64,000 nt of DNA from Comamonadaceae bacterium (GTDB lineage: Bacteria; Pseudomonadota; Gammaproteobacteria; Burkholderiales; Burkholderiaceae_C). Position 1 is the first letter of the stretch. Every line of letters begins with the position of its first letter. The notes under the pieces are model-generated. The model worked only from the letters and a program-made list of their open reading frames with translations. It was not told the origin of the DNA and did no database searches. The position numbers and the translations under genes are program-made. Location: contig CANFWH010000003.1 in NCBI GenBank assembly GCA_947450645.1, positions 85,217 through 149,216 on the forward strand, written 5' to 3'. Positions 47,020 to 56,509 of this stretch are shown piece after piece.

Positions 47020-47229
47020 ATGGCAACAGGCACCGTGAAATGGTTTAACGACTCCAAAGGATTTGGTTTCATCACGCCCGACGATGGCGGCGAGGATCTT
47101 TTCGCGCACTTCTCGGCGATCAATGTGAATGGCTTTAAGACCCTCAAAGAAGGTCAAAAAGTTCAGTTTGAAATAACTCAAGGCCCTAAGGGTAAACAGG
47201 CCTCCAATATCCAAGCGGCTAGCGATTAA
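47020..47229 (+). CDS. cspA: Cold-shock domain protein CspA-type
   Basis: Single-domain nucleic-acid chaperone of 69 residues. RNP1 is KGFGFITPD and RNP2 is DLFAHFSAI, in the normal OB-fold order. RBS AAGGA precedes the ATG. The 3' end overlaps the opposing VOC gene by 4 nt. Confidence 0.95.
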   Translation: MATGTVKWFNDSKGFGFITPDDGGEDLFAHFSAINVNGFKTLKEGQKVQFEITQGPKGKQASNIQAASD

Positions 47230-47609
47230 GCTGGCTTTGGCGGCCTGTGCAGTGCACAAAGCTTGTTGCCATCAGGGTCGCGTAAATACGCAAGGTAGAT
47301 TGGGACAGCACCCTCGCGAAACCCGGGAGGGTCTTCGCAGGTGACGCCGCCGTTGGCGATGCCTGCCGCATGGAATGCATCGCCTTGCTCGGGCGAACTC
47401 ACAGCAAAGCCAATCGTGCCGCCATTGCCGTAGGTGGCTGGCTCACCATTAATCGGTGTTGTGATGCCAAACGTGCCCGTTGGGCTGCGATAAAAATAGC
47501 GGTTCTTGTTGGCCATGCCAGGCGCAATGCCTAGCGTACCCAAGAGTGCATCGTAGAATTTTTTTGATACTTCTAGGTCACTGACCCCAACCATGACGTG
47601 ACTAAACAT
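47226..47609 (-). CDS. VOC-superfamily (glyoxalase/bleomycin-resistance-like) protein
   Basis: A 127-residue vicinal-oxygen-chelate fold protein. Starts [23 protein letters not shown], and ends with [19 protein letters not shown], two beta-alpha-beta-beta-beta units. Metal-ligand candidates are the early His and late Glu-less segment, so catalytic activity is uncertain. It overlaps the upstream acyl-CoA dehydrogenase gene by 8 nt, indicating co-translation. Confidence 0.82.
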   Translation of the reverse strand: MFSHVMVGVSDLEVSKKFYDALLGTLGIAPGMANKNRYFYRSPTGTFGITTPINGEPATYGNGGTIGFAVSSPEQGDAFHAAGIANGGVTCEDPPGFREGAVPIYLAYLRDPDGNKLCALHRPPKPA

Positions 47610-48831
47610 TTTTCATCCCGCGCTTACCCAATTCAATTTTGGCAATTGCATTGCGGTGGACTTCATCTGGGCCATCGGCAAAGCGTAGCGTGCGCTGGTG
47701 CGCATAGGCTTCGGCCAGCCAAAAATCTTGCGTTAAGCCAGCGCCACCATGAGCCTGAATCGCCCAGTCGATGATTTTGGTGGACACGTTAGGCGCAACC
47801 ACTTTAATCATGGCGATTTCGGTTTGAGCAGCTTTATTACCTGCCAAGTCCATCATGCGCGACGCGTTCAATGTGAGCAAACGCGCCTGGTCAATCATGC
47901 AGCGAGACTCGCCAATGCGCTCGCGCCACACGCCTTGCTCGGATAGTTTTTTGCCGAATGCGGTGCGGGCAAGCAAGCGATCGCACATCATCTCTAGCGC
48001 ACGTTCTGCCGCGCCAACGGAGCGCATGCAGTGATGGATACGTCCAGGCCCTAAGCGGCCTTGAGCAATTTCAAAGCCACGTCCTTCGCCAAGCAAGATG
48101 TTGGCGGCAGGCACGCGAACGTTCTCTAGCAAAATTTCCATGTGGCCGTGCGGGGCATCGTCATAGCCAAAAATGGTTTGATGACGCAGCACCGTCACTC
48201 CCTTTGTGTCACGAGGGACCAAAATCATTGACTGTTGCGAGTGACGCGGCGCCTCGGGATCAGTCTTGCCCATCACAATAAATATTTTGCAATGCGGGCT
48301 ACCAGCGCCCGAGCTAAACCATTTGCGTCCGTTGATGACGTACTCATCGCCTTCGCGTTTGATCGAGCATTGGATATTGGTGGCATCAGAAGATGCAACT
48401 GCTGGCTCGGTCATCAAAAACGCCGAGCGAATTTCACCCGCCAAGAGCGGCTCTAGCCACTGCTTTTTTTGCGCATCCGTGCCGTACTTAGAAATCGTTT
48501 CCATATTGCCCGTGTCAGGCGCGGAGCAATTAAAAATTTCGCCTGACCACACGACGCGACCCATGAGTTCGCACAGTGGCGCGTAATCTAAATTGCTAAT
48601 GCCGCCATTGCCTTTGTAGGCGTGAGGCAAGAACATGTTCCAAAGCCCCGCTGCACGTGCCTTGGGCTTGAGCTCTTCAATCAGCGTAGGCGTTTGCCAC
48701 GCATTTCCAGCAGCACGAAAGGCCGCCATTTCTGCTTGATAACGCCCTTCGTTCGGGTAGATGTGCTCATCGAAAAACGCTTGCATACGTGCGAGCAAAT
48801 CTTGCGTCTTTGGCGAATAGTCCCAGTTCAT
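47602..48831 (-). CDS. Acyl-CoA dehydrogenase-family protein
   Basis: FAD enzyme of 409 residues. Signatures: [19 protein letters not shown] (FAD/substrate region ~125-145), [14 protein letters not shown], and the C-terminal FAD region [22 protein letters not shown] with [14 protein letters not shown]. The start at 48831 (MNWDYSPKT) has AAAGGA upstream. The length and N-terminus ([17 protein letters not shown]) fit the acyl-CoA dehydrogenase group often paired with phosphotransferase-type genes. The substrate is not evident. Confidence 0.9.
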   Translation of the reverse strand: MNWDYSPKTQDLLARMQAFFDEHIYPNEGRYQAEMAAFRAAGNAWQTPTLIEELKPKARAAGLWNMFLPHAYKGNGGISNLDYAPLCELMGRVVWSGEIFNCSAPDTGNMETISKYGTDAQKKQWLEPLLAGEIRSAFLMTEPAVASSDATNIQCSIKREGDEYVINGRKWFSSGAGSPHCKIFIVMGKTDPEAPRHSQQSMILVPRDTKGVTVLRHQTIFGYDDAPHGHMEILLENVRVPAANILLGEGRGFEIAQGRLGPGRIHHCMRSVGAAERALEMMCDRLLARTAFGKKLSEQGVWRERIGESRCMIDQARLLTLNASRMMDLAGNKAAQTEIAMIKVVAPNVSTKIIDWAIQAHGGAGLTQDFWLAEAYAHQRTLRFADGPDEVHRNAIAKIELGKRGMKNV

Positions 48832-48915
48832 AGCGATATGTCCTTTTTGGTTGAGCGGATAAGTTGAGCTTTCATTATCACCACGCAAAACTGGGGCGCA
48901 ACCCGTGCACGGTCT

Positions 48916-49818
48916 CTAGCGCGACGCATCCATAAAAAGCTTCGCCATCGTTTGCCTTAACCAGATGCTGCCTGCATCTAAATGAAAGCGTTCGTGCCAA
49001 TGTTGTTTGACTTTGTAGTGCGGTAGCAAGATGGGCAGCTCTAGCACTTGAACCTGCTCCTGCGCTGCCAATGTCATGCCGAGTAGCCTAGGCACGATGA
49101 CCAAAAAATCCGTCTGCGCCACGATGCGCGCAACACCTAAAAAGCTCGACACTCGCAACACGACGCGGCGCTCTATTTTTTGTTTCGCGAGTATTTTGTC
49201 AACGATGGCGTGGCCTGTGCCAAAAGTAGTGACCAAGATGTGGCCTTCGTGAGAAAACAAACTTCGTGTCAGTTTGCCCTGCACACGCGGATGATCTTTC
49301 GCCACCAAACACACAAAGTTCTGCTCGAAGAGAGATTGCTGATAAAAGCCCGCTTCTAAATCTGGCAAAAAGCCAATCGCAAAATCGACATCGCCAGTCG
49401 CGAGTTGTTGCCGCATCTCGCTGGTAATTTTTGTCGCCTCAACCACCAGCCTAGGTGCGGTTTTTTGCAAATAGTTAATCAATGTCGGCAAGATGATGAT
49501 CTCGCTGATATCGGTCATGGCAATGCGAAATTCGCGCACCGCCTCGCTTGGCATAAACGCCGCTGGCATGCCACGCGCGGTATCAATCCTAGCTAGCGCT
49601 TCTTGCAAATCGGGATAGATGCTTTGCGCTCTGGGCGTGGGTACCATGCCATCCGCCGTGCGCACAAACAAGCGGTCATCGAAATGCTGGCGCAGCTTAT
49701 TGAGCGCAATGCTGGCGCTGGCTTGCTCCATGCCAAGCTGCATGGCGGCGCGGCTCACGCTTTGCGTTTTGTAGATTTGAACGAAGACTTCTAACCAATC
49801 CAGATTAAGTTTTGCCAT
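48916..49818 (-). CDS. LysR-family transcriptional regulator
   Basis: LysR-type regulator of 300 residues. The N-terminal helix-turn-helix is in QSVSRAAMQLGMEQASASIALNKLR (split core AAMQLGMEQASASIAL), followed by a ligand-binding domain that starts near residue 90. Divergent from the flavin monooxygenase gene, which it presumably activates with an aromatic inducer. Confidence 0.9.
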   Translation of the reverse strand: MAKLNLDWLEVFVQIYKTQSVSRAAMQLGMEQASASIALNKLRQHFDDRLFVRTADGMVPTPRAQSIYPDLQEALARIDTARGMPAAFMPSEAVREFRIAMTDISEIIILPTLINYLQKTAPRLVVEATKITSEMRQQLATGDVDFAIGFLPDLEAGFYQQSLFEQNFVCLVAKDHPRVQGKLTRSLFSHEGHILVTTFGTGHAIVDKILAKQKIERRVVLRVSSFLGVARIVAQTDFLVIVPRLLGMTLAAQEQVQVLELPILLPHYKVKQHWHERFHLDAGSIWLRQTMAKLFMDASR

Positions 49819-49820
49819 AC

Positions 49821-49853
49821 TGACTAGTATATAAAAATAATATAGTCATTATT
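49821..49853. promoter_or_regulatory. Putative LysR binding region
   Basis: Two nested inverted repeats: TGACTA (49821-49826) with TAGTCA (49843-49848), and AATAAT (49836-49841) with ATTATT (49848-49853). The AT-rich region lies right next to the lysR start and 70 bp before the monooxygenase ATG, the usual place for a LysR recognition site. Confidence 0.5.
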
Positions 49854-49923
49854 GGATTACTAGCGTTGACGCAATAGTGCTACGCGGCGATAGTTGAAAG
49901 CAATCAAATTAAAGGAGACAGAC

Positions 49924-51846
49924 ATGCAGTTCTATAAAAATGGCTTTCGCGGTGGCAACCCTGACATCAAGGAAGCAGCGCCAAACCGTCGTAATCGCGG
50001 TATCAATGAGCCGCTGCCCGAAAAAGTTGATGTACTCATTTCTGGAACCGGGCCAGCTGGTTTATGCCTTGCAGCTCAGCTGTCACGGTTCCCAGAGATC
50101 GAGACGATGATTGTCGAGCGCATGCCCAGCAACATCATCAAAGGTAAGGCTGACGGCATCAACACACGCACGATGGAAATGTTTCAAGCTTTTGGGTTTG
50201 CCGACAAGGTCAAGCGCGAAACCTACTGGGTCAATCAAACCGCGTTTTGGATGCCTGACCCCAAGAACCCAGAACACATCAAGCGCGTGGGCCGTGTGCA
50301 GGACGTCGCCGACGACAGCTCGGAAATGCCGCACATCTTGATCAACCAAGCGCGGCTACACGAATTGTTTTTGGAAGTGATGAAAAACTCTCCCTCGCGA
50401 CTTGAGCCTGATTACGGCTGGGAGGTTGTTGGACTAACCATTGATCCAACGACCGACGACCATCCTGTAACAGTGACACTGAAAGACGCCAGTGGTATTA
50501 ACTGGTGGGCAACCAGAACCATTCGTGCCAACTACGTGGTCGGATGCGACGGCGCTCATTCAGCCGTGCGTAAATCGATTGGCGGCGAATTGCATGGCGA
50601 TGCAGCCCATCAAGCTTGGGGGGTGATGGACATTTTGGCCAACACCGATTTCCCTGATGTGCGCCAAAAGTGTTTGATCTCCTCTGCCAACGAAGGCAAC
50701 GTGCTCATCTTGCCGCGAGAGGGGGGGTACGTATTCCGCATGTATGTTGAACTCGACAAGCTGCGCCCCGACGAAAAAGCAGCACAGCGCAAGCTCACGC
50801 AAGTGGACATGATTGCAGCAGCAAACCGTATCATCAAGCCTTATTCAATCGACGTGAAAGAAGTGGTCTGGTGGTCTATCTACGACATCGGCCACAGCAT
50901 CACCGACCGATTTGATGACGTGCCCGAAGGCATTGACCGAAACCCACGTGTGTTCACCGCAGGCGATGCCTGCCATACCCACTCGCCCAAAGCCGGTCAG
51001 GGCATGAACGTGTCCATGCAAGACACATTCAACCTAGGCTGGAAACTGGTGCACGTCCTCCAAGGCCGCGCCAATGCCAGCTTGCTCAGCAGTTACTCGA
51101 AAGAGCGTTTGACTGAGGCCAAACGACTGGTTGAGACGGATCACAAATGGTCGCGCGTGATGTCCGCAGCGACCACGCAAGCCGAGCGTGATGGGACGGA
51201 AGAACCACGCATCATTCGCCAGTTCAAAGAAAACCTAGAGTTCACAGGCGGCACGGCGGTGAAATACGACACCTCACATTTGTTTGCCGCCAGCTCGCAC
51301 CAAGCGCTAGCGATAGGCGAAGAGATTGGTCGCCGCTTCCACTCGGCACCCGTCGTGCGCTTGTCGGATGCCAAGCAAATGCAACTGGGTCATGTGGCCG
51401 AGGCCGATGCACGCTGGCGCATCTACGCGTTTGCAGGCAAAGCGGATAGCTCAGGCGCAGGCTCTGCTATTCACAAACTGGCAGACTGGCTGGAAACCCA
51501 TCCAAATTCTCCTATCGTCAAATACACGCGCACAGGTGAAGACATTGACGCAGTGATCGACTTCCGCGCTGTGTTCCAGCAAACCTTTGAACAGCTCGCT
51601 TATGAACACATGCCTTCGCTTTTGATACCAAAAACTGGCAAGCTGGGTCTGCAAGATCACGAAAAAGTCTTTTGTGTAGACCATAAAGGCGCGGGCGACA
51701 TTTTCGACATGCGCGGTATCAACCGAGACAAGGGCTGTATGGTTGTCGTCCGTCCCGATCAGTATGTGGCTCATATCTTGCCATTGGACGGCTTTGATGA
51801 GCTGTCGGCATTCTTTGCTGGCTTCATGCTGCCAACTCAACATTAA
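49924..51846 (+). CDS. FAD-dependent aromatic monooxygenase (3-hydroxybenzoate 4-monooxygenase-like)
   Basis: Phenol-hydroxylase-family flavoprotein of 640 residues. The dinucleotide motif is DVLISGTGPAGLCLA (~residue 35). The DG motif region reads YVVGCDGAHSAVRKSIG (~205), and the GD motif is FTAGDACHTHSPKAGQGMN (~340). The last ~170 residues form the thioredoxin-like C-terminal domain of this family. Length and domain plan match MobA-type 3-hydroxybenzoate 4-hydroxylases, which give protocatechuate. The ATG at 49924 has AAAGGAG upstream. It is the first gene of a three-gene operon. Confidence 0.85.
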   Translation: MQFYKNGFRGGNPDIKEAAPNRRNRGINEPLPEKVDVLISGTGPAGLCLAAQLSRFPEIETMIVERMPSNIIKGKADGINTRTMEMFQAFGFADKVKRETYWVNQTAFWMPDPKNPEHIKRVGRVQDVADDSSEMPHILINQARLHELFLEVMKNSPSRLEPDYGWEVVGLTIDPTTDDHPVTVTLKDASGINWWATRTIRANYVVGCDGAHSAVRKSIGGELHGDAAHQAWGVMDILANTDFPDVRQKCLISSANEGNVLILPREGGYVFRMYVELDKLRPDEKAAQRKLTQVDMIAAANRIIKPYSIDVKEVVWWSIYDIGHSITDRFDDVPEGIDRNPRVFTAGDACHTHSPKAGQGMNVSMQDTFNLGWKLVHVLQGRANASLLSSYSKERLTEAKRLVETDHKWSRVMSAATTQAERDGTEEPRIIRQFKENLEFTGGTAVKYDTSHLFAASSHQALAIGEEIGRRFHSAPVVRLSDAKQMQLGHVAEADARWRIYAFAGKADSSGAGSAIHKLADWLETHPNSPIVKYTRTGEDIDAVIDFRAVFQQTFEQLAYEHMPSLLIPKTGKLGLQDHEKVFCVDHKGAGDIFDMRGINRDKGCMVVVRPDQYVAHILPLDGFDELSAFFAGFMLPTQH

Positions 51847-51871
51847 CAAACACAAACTAGAGAATATTTAC

Positions 51872-52834
51872 ATGAAAATTTTTGCCCTCATCGCCTCACT
51901 AGCCCTTACCACATCTGCCTTCGCGCAGAGCAGCTATCCCAATAAATCCGTCAATATCGTCACTGCGTTTGCAGCGGGGAGTGGCCCCGACGCGGTGCTG
52001 CGCCAAGTCACCGAGAAGCTCTCCAAAATATGGAATCAGCCCGTGCTCGTCACCAACAAACCAGGCGGCAGCGGTTTTATCGCGATTGAAGCCACCAAGG
52101 CTGCACCTGCGGATGGCTACACACTGCTACAACTAGACAGCGAACATTTGGGTGCGTTGCCGCATCTGTACAAATCGAAAAATTTTGTCACCCTCAATAC
52201 CTACGATCCTGTGGCGACTTTGTTTAGAACGCCCTTCTTCGTTGCCGTCGCAACCGACTCCAAATGGCGCAATATGAAAGACCTCATTAGCGCCGCCAAA
52301 GCCGCGCCAAACAAGGTAAGTTATGGCTCTTGGGGCATCGGCAGTCCAGGGCACTTGGGCGGCGAACAATTAGAGTTATTGACTGGCACCGAGATGACCC
52401 ACGTCGCGTACCGCGAAGTCTCGCAGCTCTTTACTTCCGTGGGCGCAGGCGATGTGCAGTGGAGTTTTGGTAGCTTGCCATCTAGCTCTGGGATTTACAA
52501 AGCAGGCAAGCTGCGCTACCTCGCTATTGCTGCCGCCAAACGCGTGCCGCAAATGCCTGATGTGCCCACCATTGGTGAGGCGGGTGGCCCAGCAGGATTC
52601 GAAGTCAATTCTTTTGTCGTGCTGGTTGCGCCAAAAGGGATTGCCAAAGACGTGCAAGCCAAGATCAATGCCGACGTGCAAAAGGTGCTGGCCGACCCCG
52701 AAGTAAAAGCACGCTTCAACACCTTTGCGTTTGAAACGATTACCTGGTCACCCGAAGAAATTCGCAAGCAAGCCGAAGCCAAAAGCAAAATTTATGGCGA
52801 ACTGGTGAAGCGTAAAAACATCAGCTTAGATTGA
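51872..52834 (+). CDS. Bug/TctC-family periplasmic solute-binding protein
   Basis: Receptor of 320 residues. The signal peptide spans MKIFALIASLALTTSAFAQ, followed by SVNIVTAFAAGSGPD, PVLVTNKPGGSGFIA and HVAYREVSQLFTSVGAG. No TctA/TctB gene adjoins. Downstream of the monooxygenase by 26 nt, it probably captures a hydroxybenzoate-like substrate of that enzyme. Confidence 0.9.
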   Translation: MKIFALIASLALTTSAFAQSSYPNKSVNIVTAFAAGSGPDAVLRQVTEKLSKIWNQPVLVTNKPGGSGFIAIEATKAAPADGYTLLQLDSEHLGALPHLYKSKNFVTLNTYDPVATLFRTPFFVAVATDSKWRNMKDLISAAKAAPNKVSYGSWGIGSPGHLGGEQLELLTGTEMTHVAYREVSQLFTSVGAGDVQWSFGSLPSSSGIYKAGKLRYLAIAAAKRVPQMPDVPTIGEAGGPAGFEVNSFVVLVAPKGIAKDVQAKINADVQKVLADPEVKARFNTFAFETITWSPEEIRKQAEAKSKIYGELVKRKNISLD

Positions 52835-52870
52835 GAGAAAATAAACACTCATCATTTCAAGGCAAACTTC

Positions 52871-53734
52871 ATGGACACCAAAAACCTCATCGCCATCGAC
52901 ACGCACACCCACCTCGAGGTCTCGTGCCGCAACCCCTTTGACAACTACGGCGAAGAATACGACCGCGCGGCGGACAAATACTTCCGCAATAGCAAGCGCC
53001 CAACCATGGAAGAGACCATCGCCTATTACCGCGAACGCAAAATCGGCTTCGTCAATTTCACGGTGGATGCCGAATCGCAAATGGGTCGCGCCCGCATCAC
53101 CAACGAAGAGATTGCCGACGCTGCGGCTGCCAATAGCGACATCATGATCGCCTTTGGTTCTATCGACCCGCACAAGGGCAAGATGGGTGGCCGCGAGGCA
53201 CGCCGTTTGGTCGAAAACCACGGCGTCAAAGGCTTTAAGTTCCACCCCACGGTGCAAGGCTTTTTACCTGCCGACAAAATGGCCTGGCCGATTTACGAAG
53301 TCATCAACGAATACAAGCTGCCTGCCATCTTTCACAGCGGCCACAGCGGCATTGGCTCGGGCATGCGCTGCGGTGGCGGTCTGCGCCTGCAAAACTCCAA
53401 CCCCATGTTGTTAGAAGACGTCGCGATTGCCTTTCCCGACATGCAAATCGTCATCGCCCATCCGTCGTGGCCGTGGCAGGACGAAGCCATTTCGCTGGCT
53501 CTACACAAGCCCAACATTTGGATTGACCTGTCGGGCTGGAGTCCCAAATACTTTGCGCCGCAACTCATCCAATACGCCAATTCGCTTTTGAAAGAGCGCA
53601 TCTTGTTCGGCAGCGACTACCCGCTGATCACGCCCGACCGTTGGATGGCCGACTTCGAAGAAGCAGGGTTTAAGGACGACGTCAAGCCGCTCATTTTGAA
53701 GACCAATGCGATGCGGTTGCTGGGACTGACCTAA
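52871..53734 (+). CDS. Amidohydrolase-2 family (ACMSD-like) metal hydrolase
   Basis: TIM-barrel metal-dependent hydrolase/decarboxylase family, 287 residues. The N-terminal DTHTHLEV (HxH, ~10-17), KFHPTVQGF, FHSGHSG and IAHPSWPW ligand His segments, and the late Asp in LFGSDYPLIT are all visible. Members include ACMSD, gamma-resorcylate decarboxylase and 4-oxalomesaconate hydratase. After a monooxygenase giving protocatechuate, a 4-oxalomesaconate hydratase-like or decarboxylase role is possible, but the sequence does not fix it. It is convergent with the TRAP operon. Confidence 0.82.
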   Translation: MDTKNLIAIDTHTHLEVSCRNPFDNYGEEYDRAADKYFRNSKRPTMEETIAYYRERKIGFVNFTVDAESQMGRARITNEEIADAAAANSDIMIAFGSIDPHKGKMGGREARRLVENHGVKGFKFHPTVQGFLPADKMAWPIYEVINEYKLPAIFHSGHSGIGSGMRCGGGLRLQNSNPMLLEDVAIAFPDMQIVIAHPSWPWQDEAISLALHKPNIWIDLSGWSPKYFAPQLIQYANSLLKERILFGSDYPLITPDRWMADFEEAGFKDDVKPLILKTNAMRLLGLT

Positions 53735-53740
53735 CGATTG

Positions 53741-55039
53741 TTAAATCGTCTTGTACCCCATTAAGTGCGGCAACCACAGCACCGTTTGGGGCACAAAAGT
53801 AAATAGCATTAGCGCCGTAATCAAAATGCCGACGAAGAGCCAGCCCTCGCGGATCATGTCTTTGAGCGGAATGCCAGTCAGCGCATTCGTCACAAACAAG
53901 AGCATGCCAAACGGCGGATGAATCATGCCGATCATCATGTTGACGACCGCCACCACACCAAAGTGAACGAGGTCAACGCCCAGCAATTTGGCGGCGGGAA
54001 TAAGCATGGGGACGAAGACCAGCAGAATGACGGACACATCTAAAAAGCACCCGAGCACCAGCATCAACACATTGACGAGGAGCAAAAATTGCCACTGCGA
54101 AAGTCCCATGCCACCCACCCATGCGGCGAGTTGCTGTGGCACGCCTTCCGCCGTAAACACATAGTTCATTAAATAGGCGGAAGCAATGATGAGCGTGACC
54201 ACGGTGCTCGCGCGCGCGGACTCTAGTGTCACGGCAAAGAGGCCCTTCCAATTCAGTGTGCGATACACCAAGCCCGCCAAAATAAGCGCGTGCAAAGCGG
54301 CCACAGCGGCGGCTTCTGTTGGCGTGAACGCGCCCGAATAAATCCCCGTCAAAAGCACCACAGGCAGCGAGAGCGGCAATAACCCGCGCAGCACGATAGA
54401 GGGCACGTGCGACCACTTGACCGAAAAGTCGCGTGGCATATTACGACGCGCCGCCACCCAGTACACGCCCATCATCATGAATGCCGCCATCAGCAAACCT
54501 GGAATCACGCCGCCTAAAAATAACGCACCCACCGACGCGCCCGAGACCAGCGCATAAATCACCATCGGGATCGACGGCGGGATGATCGGGCCAATCGTCG
54601 CCGCAGCCACCACCACCGCGCCCGCAAAGCCTGGCGTGTACTCGGGCTTTTTGAGCATCTCTTTAATCGTGACGAGACCAGGTCCTGCCGCGTCCGCAAT
54701 CGCGCTACCACTCATACCCGAAAAAATAACGCTGACGATGATGTTGACCTGCGCCAAGCCACCACGCATACGGCCAACCAGCAATTTAGAAAAATCAAAC
54801 AAGCGCTCAGAAATTGCACCTGCATTCATCACGTTGGCAGCATAAATAAAAAGCGGCACAGCCAGTAGCACATAGCCGTTATAGAGCCCATTTAAGATTT
54901 GTTCAGCCGCAAGGCCAAGGTCTTGATGCTTAAAAATCAAATACGAAATCCCACCTGCGAGCATGGAAAAAGCAATCGGGACGCGGATCATCATGCCCAG
55001 TGCCAGCACCGCAAACATCAGCATCAAGCCGTGACTCAT
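53741..55039 (-). CDS. dctM: TRAP transporter large permease DctM
   Basis: Membrane protein of 432 residues with ~12 spans. Signatures: RVPIAFSMLAGGISYLIF, IFSGMSGSAIADAAGPG (~108-124), and PPSIPMVIYALVSG. The family GMSGSA motif shows the Na+/substrate site. It overlaps the DctQ gene by ATGA and is last in the operon. Confidence 0.92.
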   Translation of the reverse strand: MSHGLMLMFAVLALGMMIRVPIAFSMLAGGISYLIFKHQDLGLAAEQILNGLYNGYVLLAVPLFIYAANVMNAGAISERLFDFSKLLVGRMRGGLAQVNIIVSVIFSGMSGSAIADAAGPGLVTIKEMLKKPEYTPGFAGAVVVAAATIGPIIPPSIPMVIYALVSGASVGALFLGGVIPGLLMAAFMMMGVYWVAARRNMPRDFSVKWSHVPSIVLRGLLPLSLPVVLLTGIYSGAFTPTEAAAVAALHALILAGLVYRTLNWKGLFAVTLESARASTVVTLIIASAYLMNYVFTAEGVPQQLAAWVGGMGLSQWQFLLLVNVLMLVLGCFLDVSVILLVFVPMLIPAAKLLGVDLVHFGVVAVVNMMIGMIHPPFGMLLFVTNALTGIPLKDMIREGWLFVGILITALMLFTFVPQTVLWLPHLMGYKTI

Positions 55040-55518
55040 ACGGACTCCTTTTGTGCAGAGCCAATAAACTCACACCACAAGCCATACGCATTTCGCACGA
55101 CCAAACTTGCCAGTAAAAAAATGAATGGTACAAAGACCCAAAAGAATGGGACATCTAGCACAGGCGTGCGCTCGCGCCGCATAAACCACACGTAGTCCCA
55201 ATTGCCCGCCAAGGCATAGCCCATAACGCCTAGCAGCGCGAGAGCTCCCACCAATCGCATCGTGCGCTGCACCGCAGGCGAGACAGCGTTGTAGGCCAAA
55301 TCAAACATCACGTGCTCGCGCCCCTTCACCACAAATGCAGCGCACCACAGCACCATCCAAATGTAGAGAATCACAACCAGTTCATCCGTCCACATGATCG
55401 GCCTGTCAAAGGCAAACCGCATCGTGATTTGAAAAATGAACGTGCAAAAAAAGCTAAGAAATAAAGCGACACCAATCGCGTTAACAATGGCGCTGGCAAT
55501 TGATGACAAACGCTTCAT
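55036..55518 (-). CDS. dctQ: TRAP transporter small permease DctQ
   Basis: A 160-residue protein with four hydrophobic spans. The characteristic RPIMWTDELVVILYIWMVLWCAAF falls at ~39-62 (written here in its central part WTDELVVILYIWMV). It starts 3 nt after the DctP stop and overlaps DctM by ATGA. Confidence 0.88.
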   Translation of the reverse strand: MKRLSSIASAIVNAIGVALFLSFFCTFIFQITMRFAFDRPIMWTDELVVILYIWMVLWCAAFVVKGREHVMFDLAYNAVSPAVQRTMRLVGALALLGVMGYALAGNWDYVWFMRRERTPVLDVPFFWVFVPFIFLLASLVVRNAYGLWCEFIGSAQKESV

Positions 55519-55521
55519 ACA

Positions 55522-56499
55522 CTACTTCACCGCATTGATGCGCTCTAAGAGACCCTTTGGCCATGTCTGCGAAATATCGGATTTTTGATACGCACTTTGC
55601 ACGGCGCTTCTAAACGCCGCCACATCAGGCATGGTGACCGTCAGGCCCTGCGCTTTCATAAACGCCACCAGCTCGGCTTCGTCTTTGATGCGGTTCACGT
55701 CGTTGTATTTGGCAGCCGCTATCGCTGCCGCTTTAACTTTGACTTTTTGCTGCGCGTTCATCGCATTCCAAGCTTTATTGGAGATGGAAATAAAGATGCC
55801 ATCGACCAAGTGGCTGGTCATCACAATCTGCTTGGTCACTTCGTAAAACTTAGCGGATTTCACCGTCGGTAGTGGGTTGTCTTGGCCATCAATCGTGCCC
55901 GTTTTGAGTCCAAGGTAAACCTCGCCAAAGGCAAGCGGAGTGGGCGTTGCGCCCAATGCTTCACCTAAAAATAGCCACTCTTTCGAGCCTGGCATACGCA
56001 GTTTGATGCCTTTTAAATCAGCGGGCGTTTTGACATTTTTCGCTTCACGCAAATTGATTTGACGCGTGCCCAAATACAGCGGCGCAAGAATGGTGATATC
56101 CATTTTGTCGCTGACCAGTTTCGCCATCTCGGTACCAATGGGACCTGTGTGAACTTTATGCAAATGGTCGGGGTCGCGGATGATGTATCCCGCCGTGAAG
56201 ATAGAAAACTCGGGAACAATTTTGGCGATGTCTTGCGCCGAAATCGCCGAGAGTTCCAAGTTACCACGCGCCATAGCGGCAGGCTCTGCGCCTTGCTTAA
56301 AAAGCGAGGCGTTCAAATTGATTTGCATATCAAATTGCTTGGGCGCAGTTTTGTCTAGCTCGTCTTTCATGACCGTCCACATCTTGGCGTGCCAGTCGTC
56401 AGCCACCGCTGGTGTGGATACGCGCAAGACCGTTTGCGCCTGCGCCAGCGCTAGGCTGGACACCAGACCAAAGGCCAAAAATAAGCGATTCAATTTCAT
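55522..56499 (-). CDS. dctP: TRAP transporter solute-binding protein DctP
   Basis: Periplasmic receptor of 325 residues. The signal peptide spans MKLNRLFLA to ALAQA (~22). The conserved ligand Arg lies in GIKLRMPGSKEWLFLGE (~165), and the family segment FGEVYLGLKTGTIDGQDNPLP is present in order (short form TGTIDGQDNPL). RBS AAAGGAG is 6 nt before the ATG at 56499, which favours that start over 56526. Substrate likely a sugar acid, from the kinase and lyase neighbours. Confidence 0.9.
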   Translation of the reverse strand: MKLNRLFLAFGLVSSLALAQAQTVLRVSTPAVADDWHAKMWTVMKDELDKTAPKQFDMQINLNASLFKQGAEPAAMARGNLELSAISAQDIAKIVPEFSIFTAGYIIRDPDHLHKVHTGPIGTEMAKLVSDKMDITILAPLYLGTRQINLREAKNVKTPADLKGIKLRMPGSKEWLFLGEALGATPTPLAFGEVYLGLKTGTIDGQDNPLPTVKSAKFYEVTKQIVMTSHLVDGIFISISNKAWNAMNAQQKVKVKAAAIAAAKYNDVNRIKDEAELVAFMKAQGLTVTMPDVAAFRSAVQSAYQKSDISQTWPKGLLERINAVK

Positions 56500-56509
56500 A
56501 CCGTCTCCT

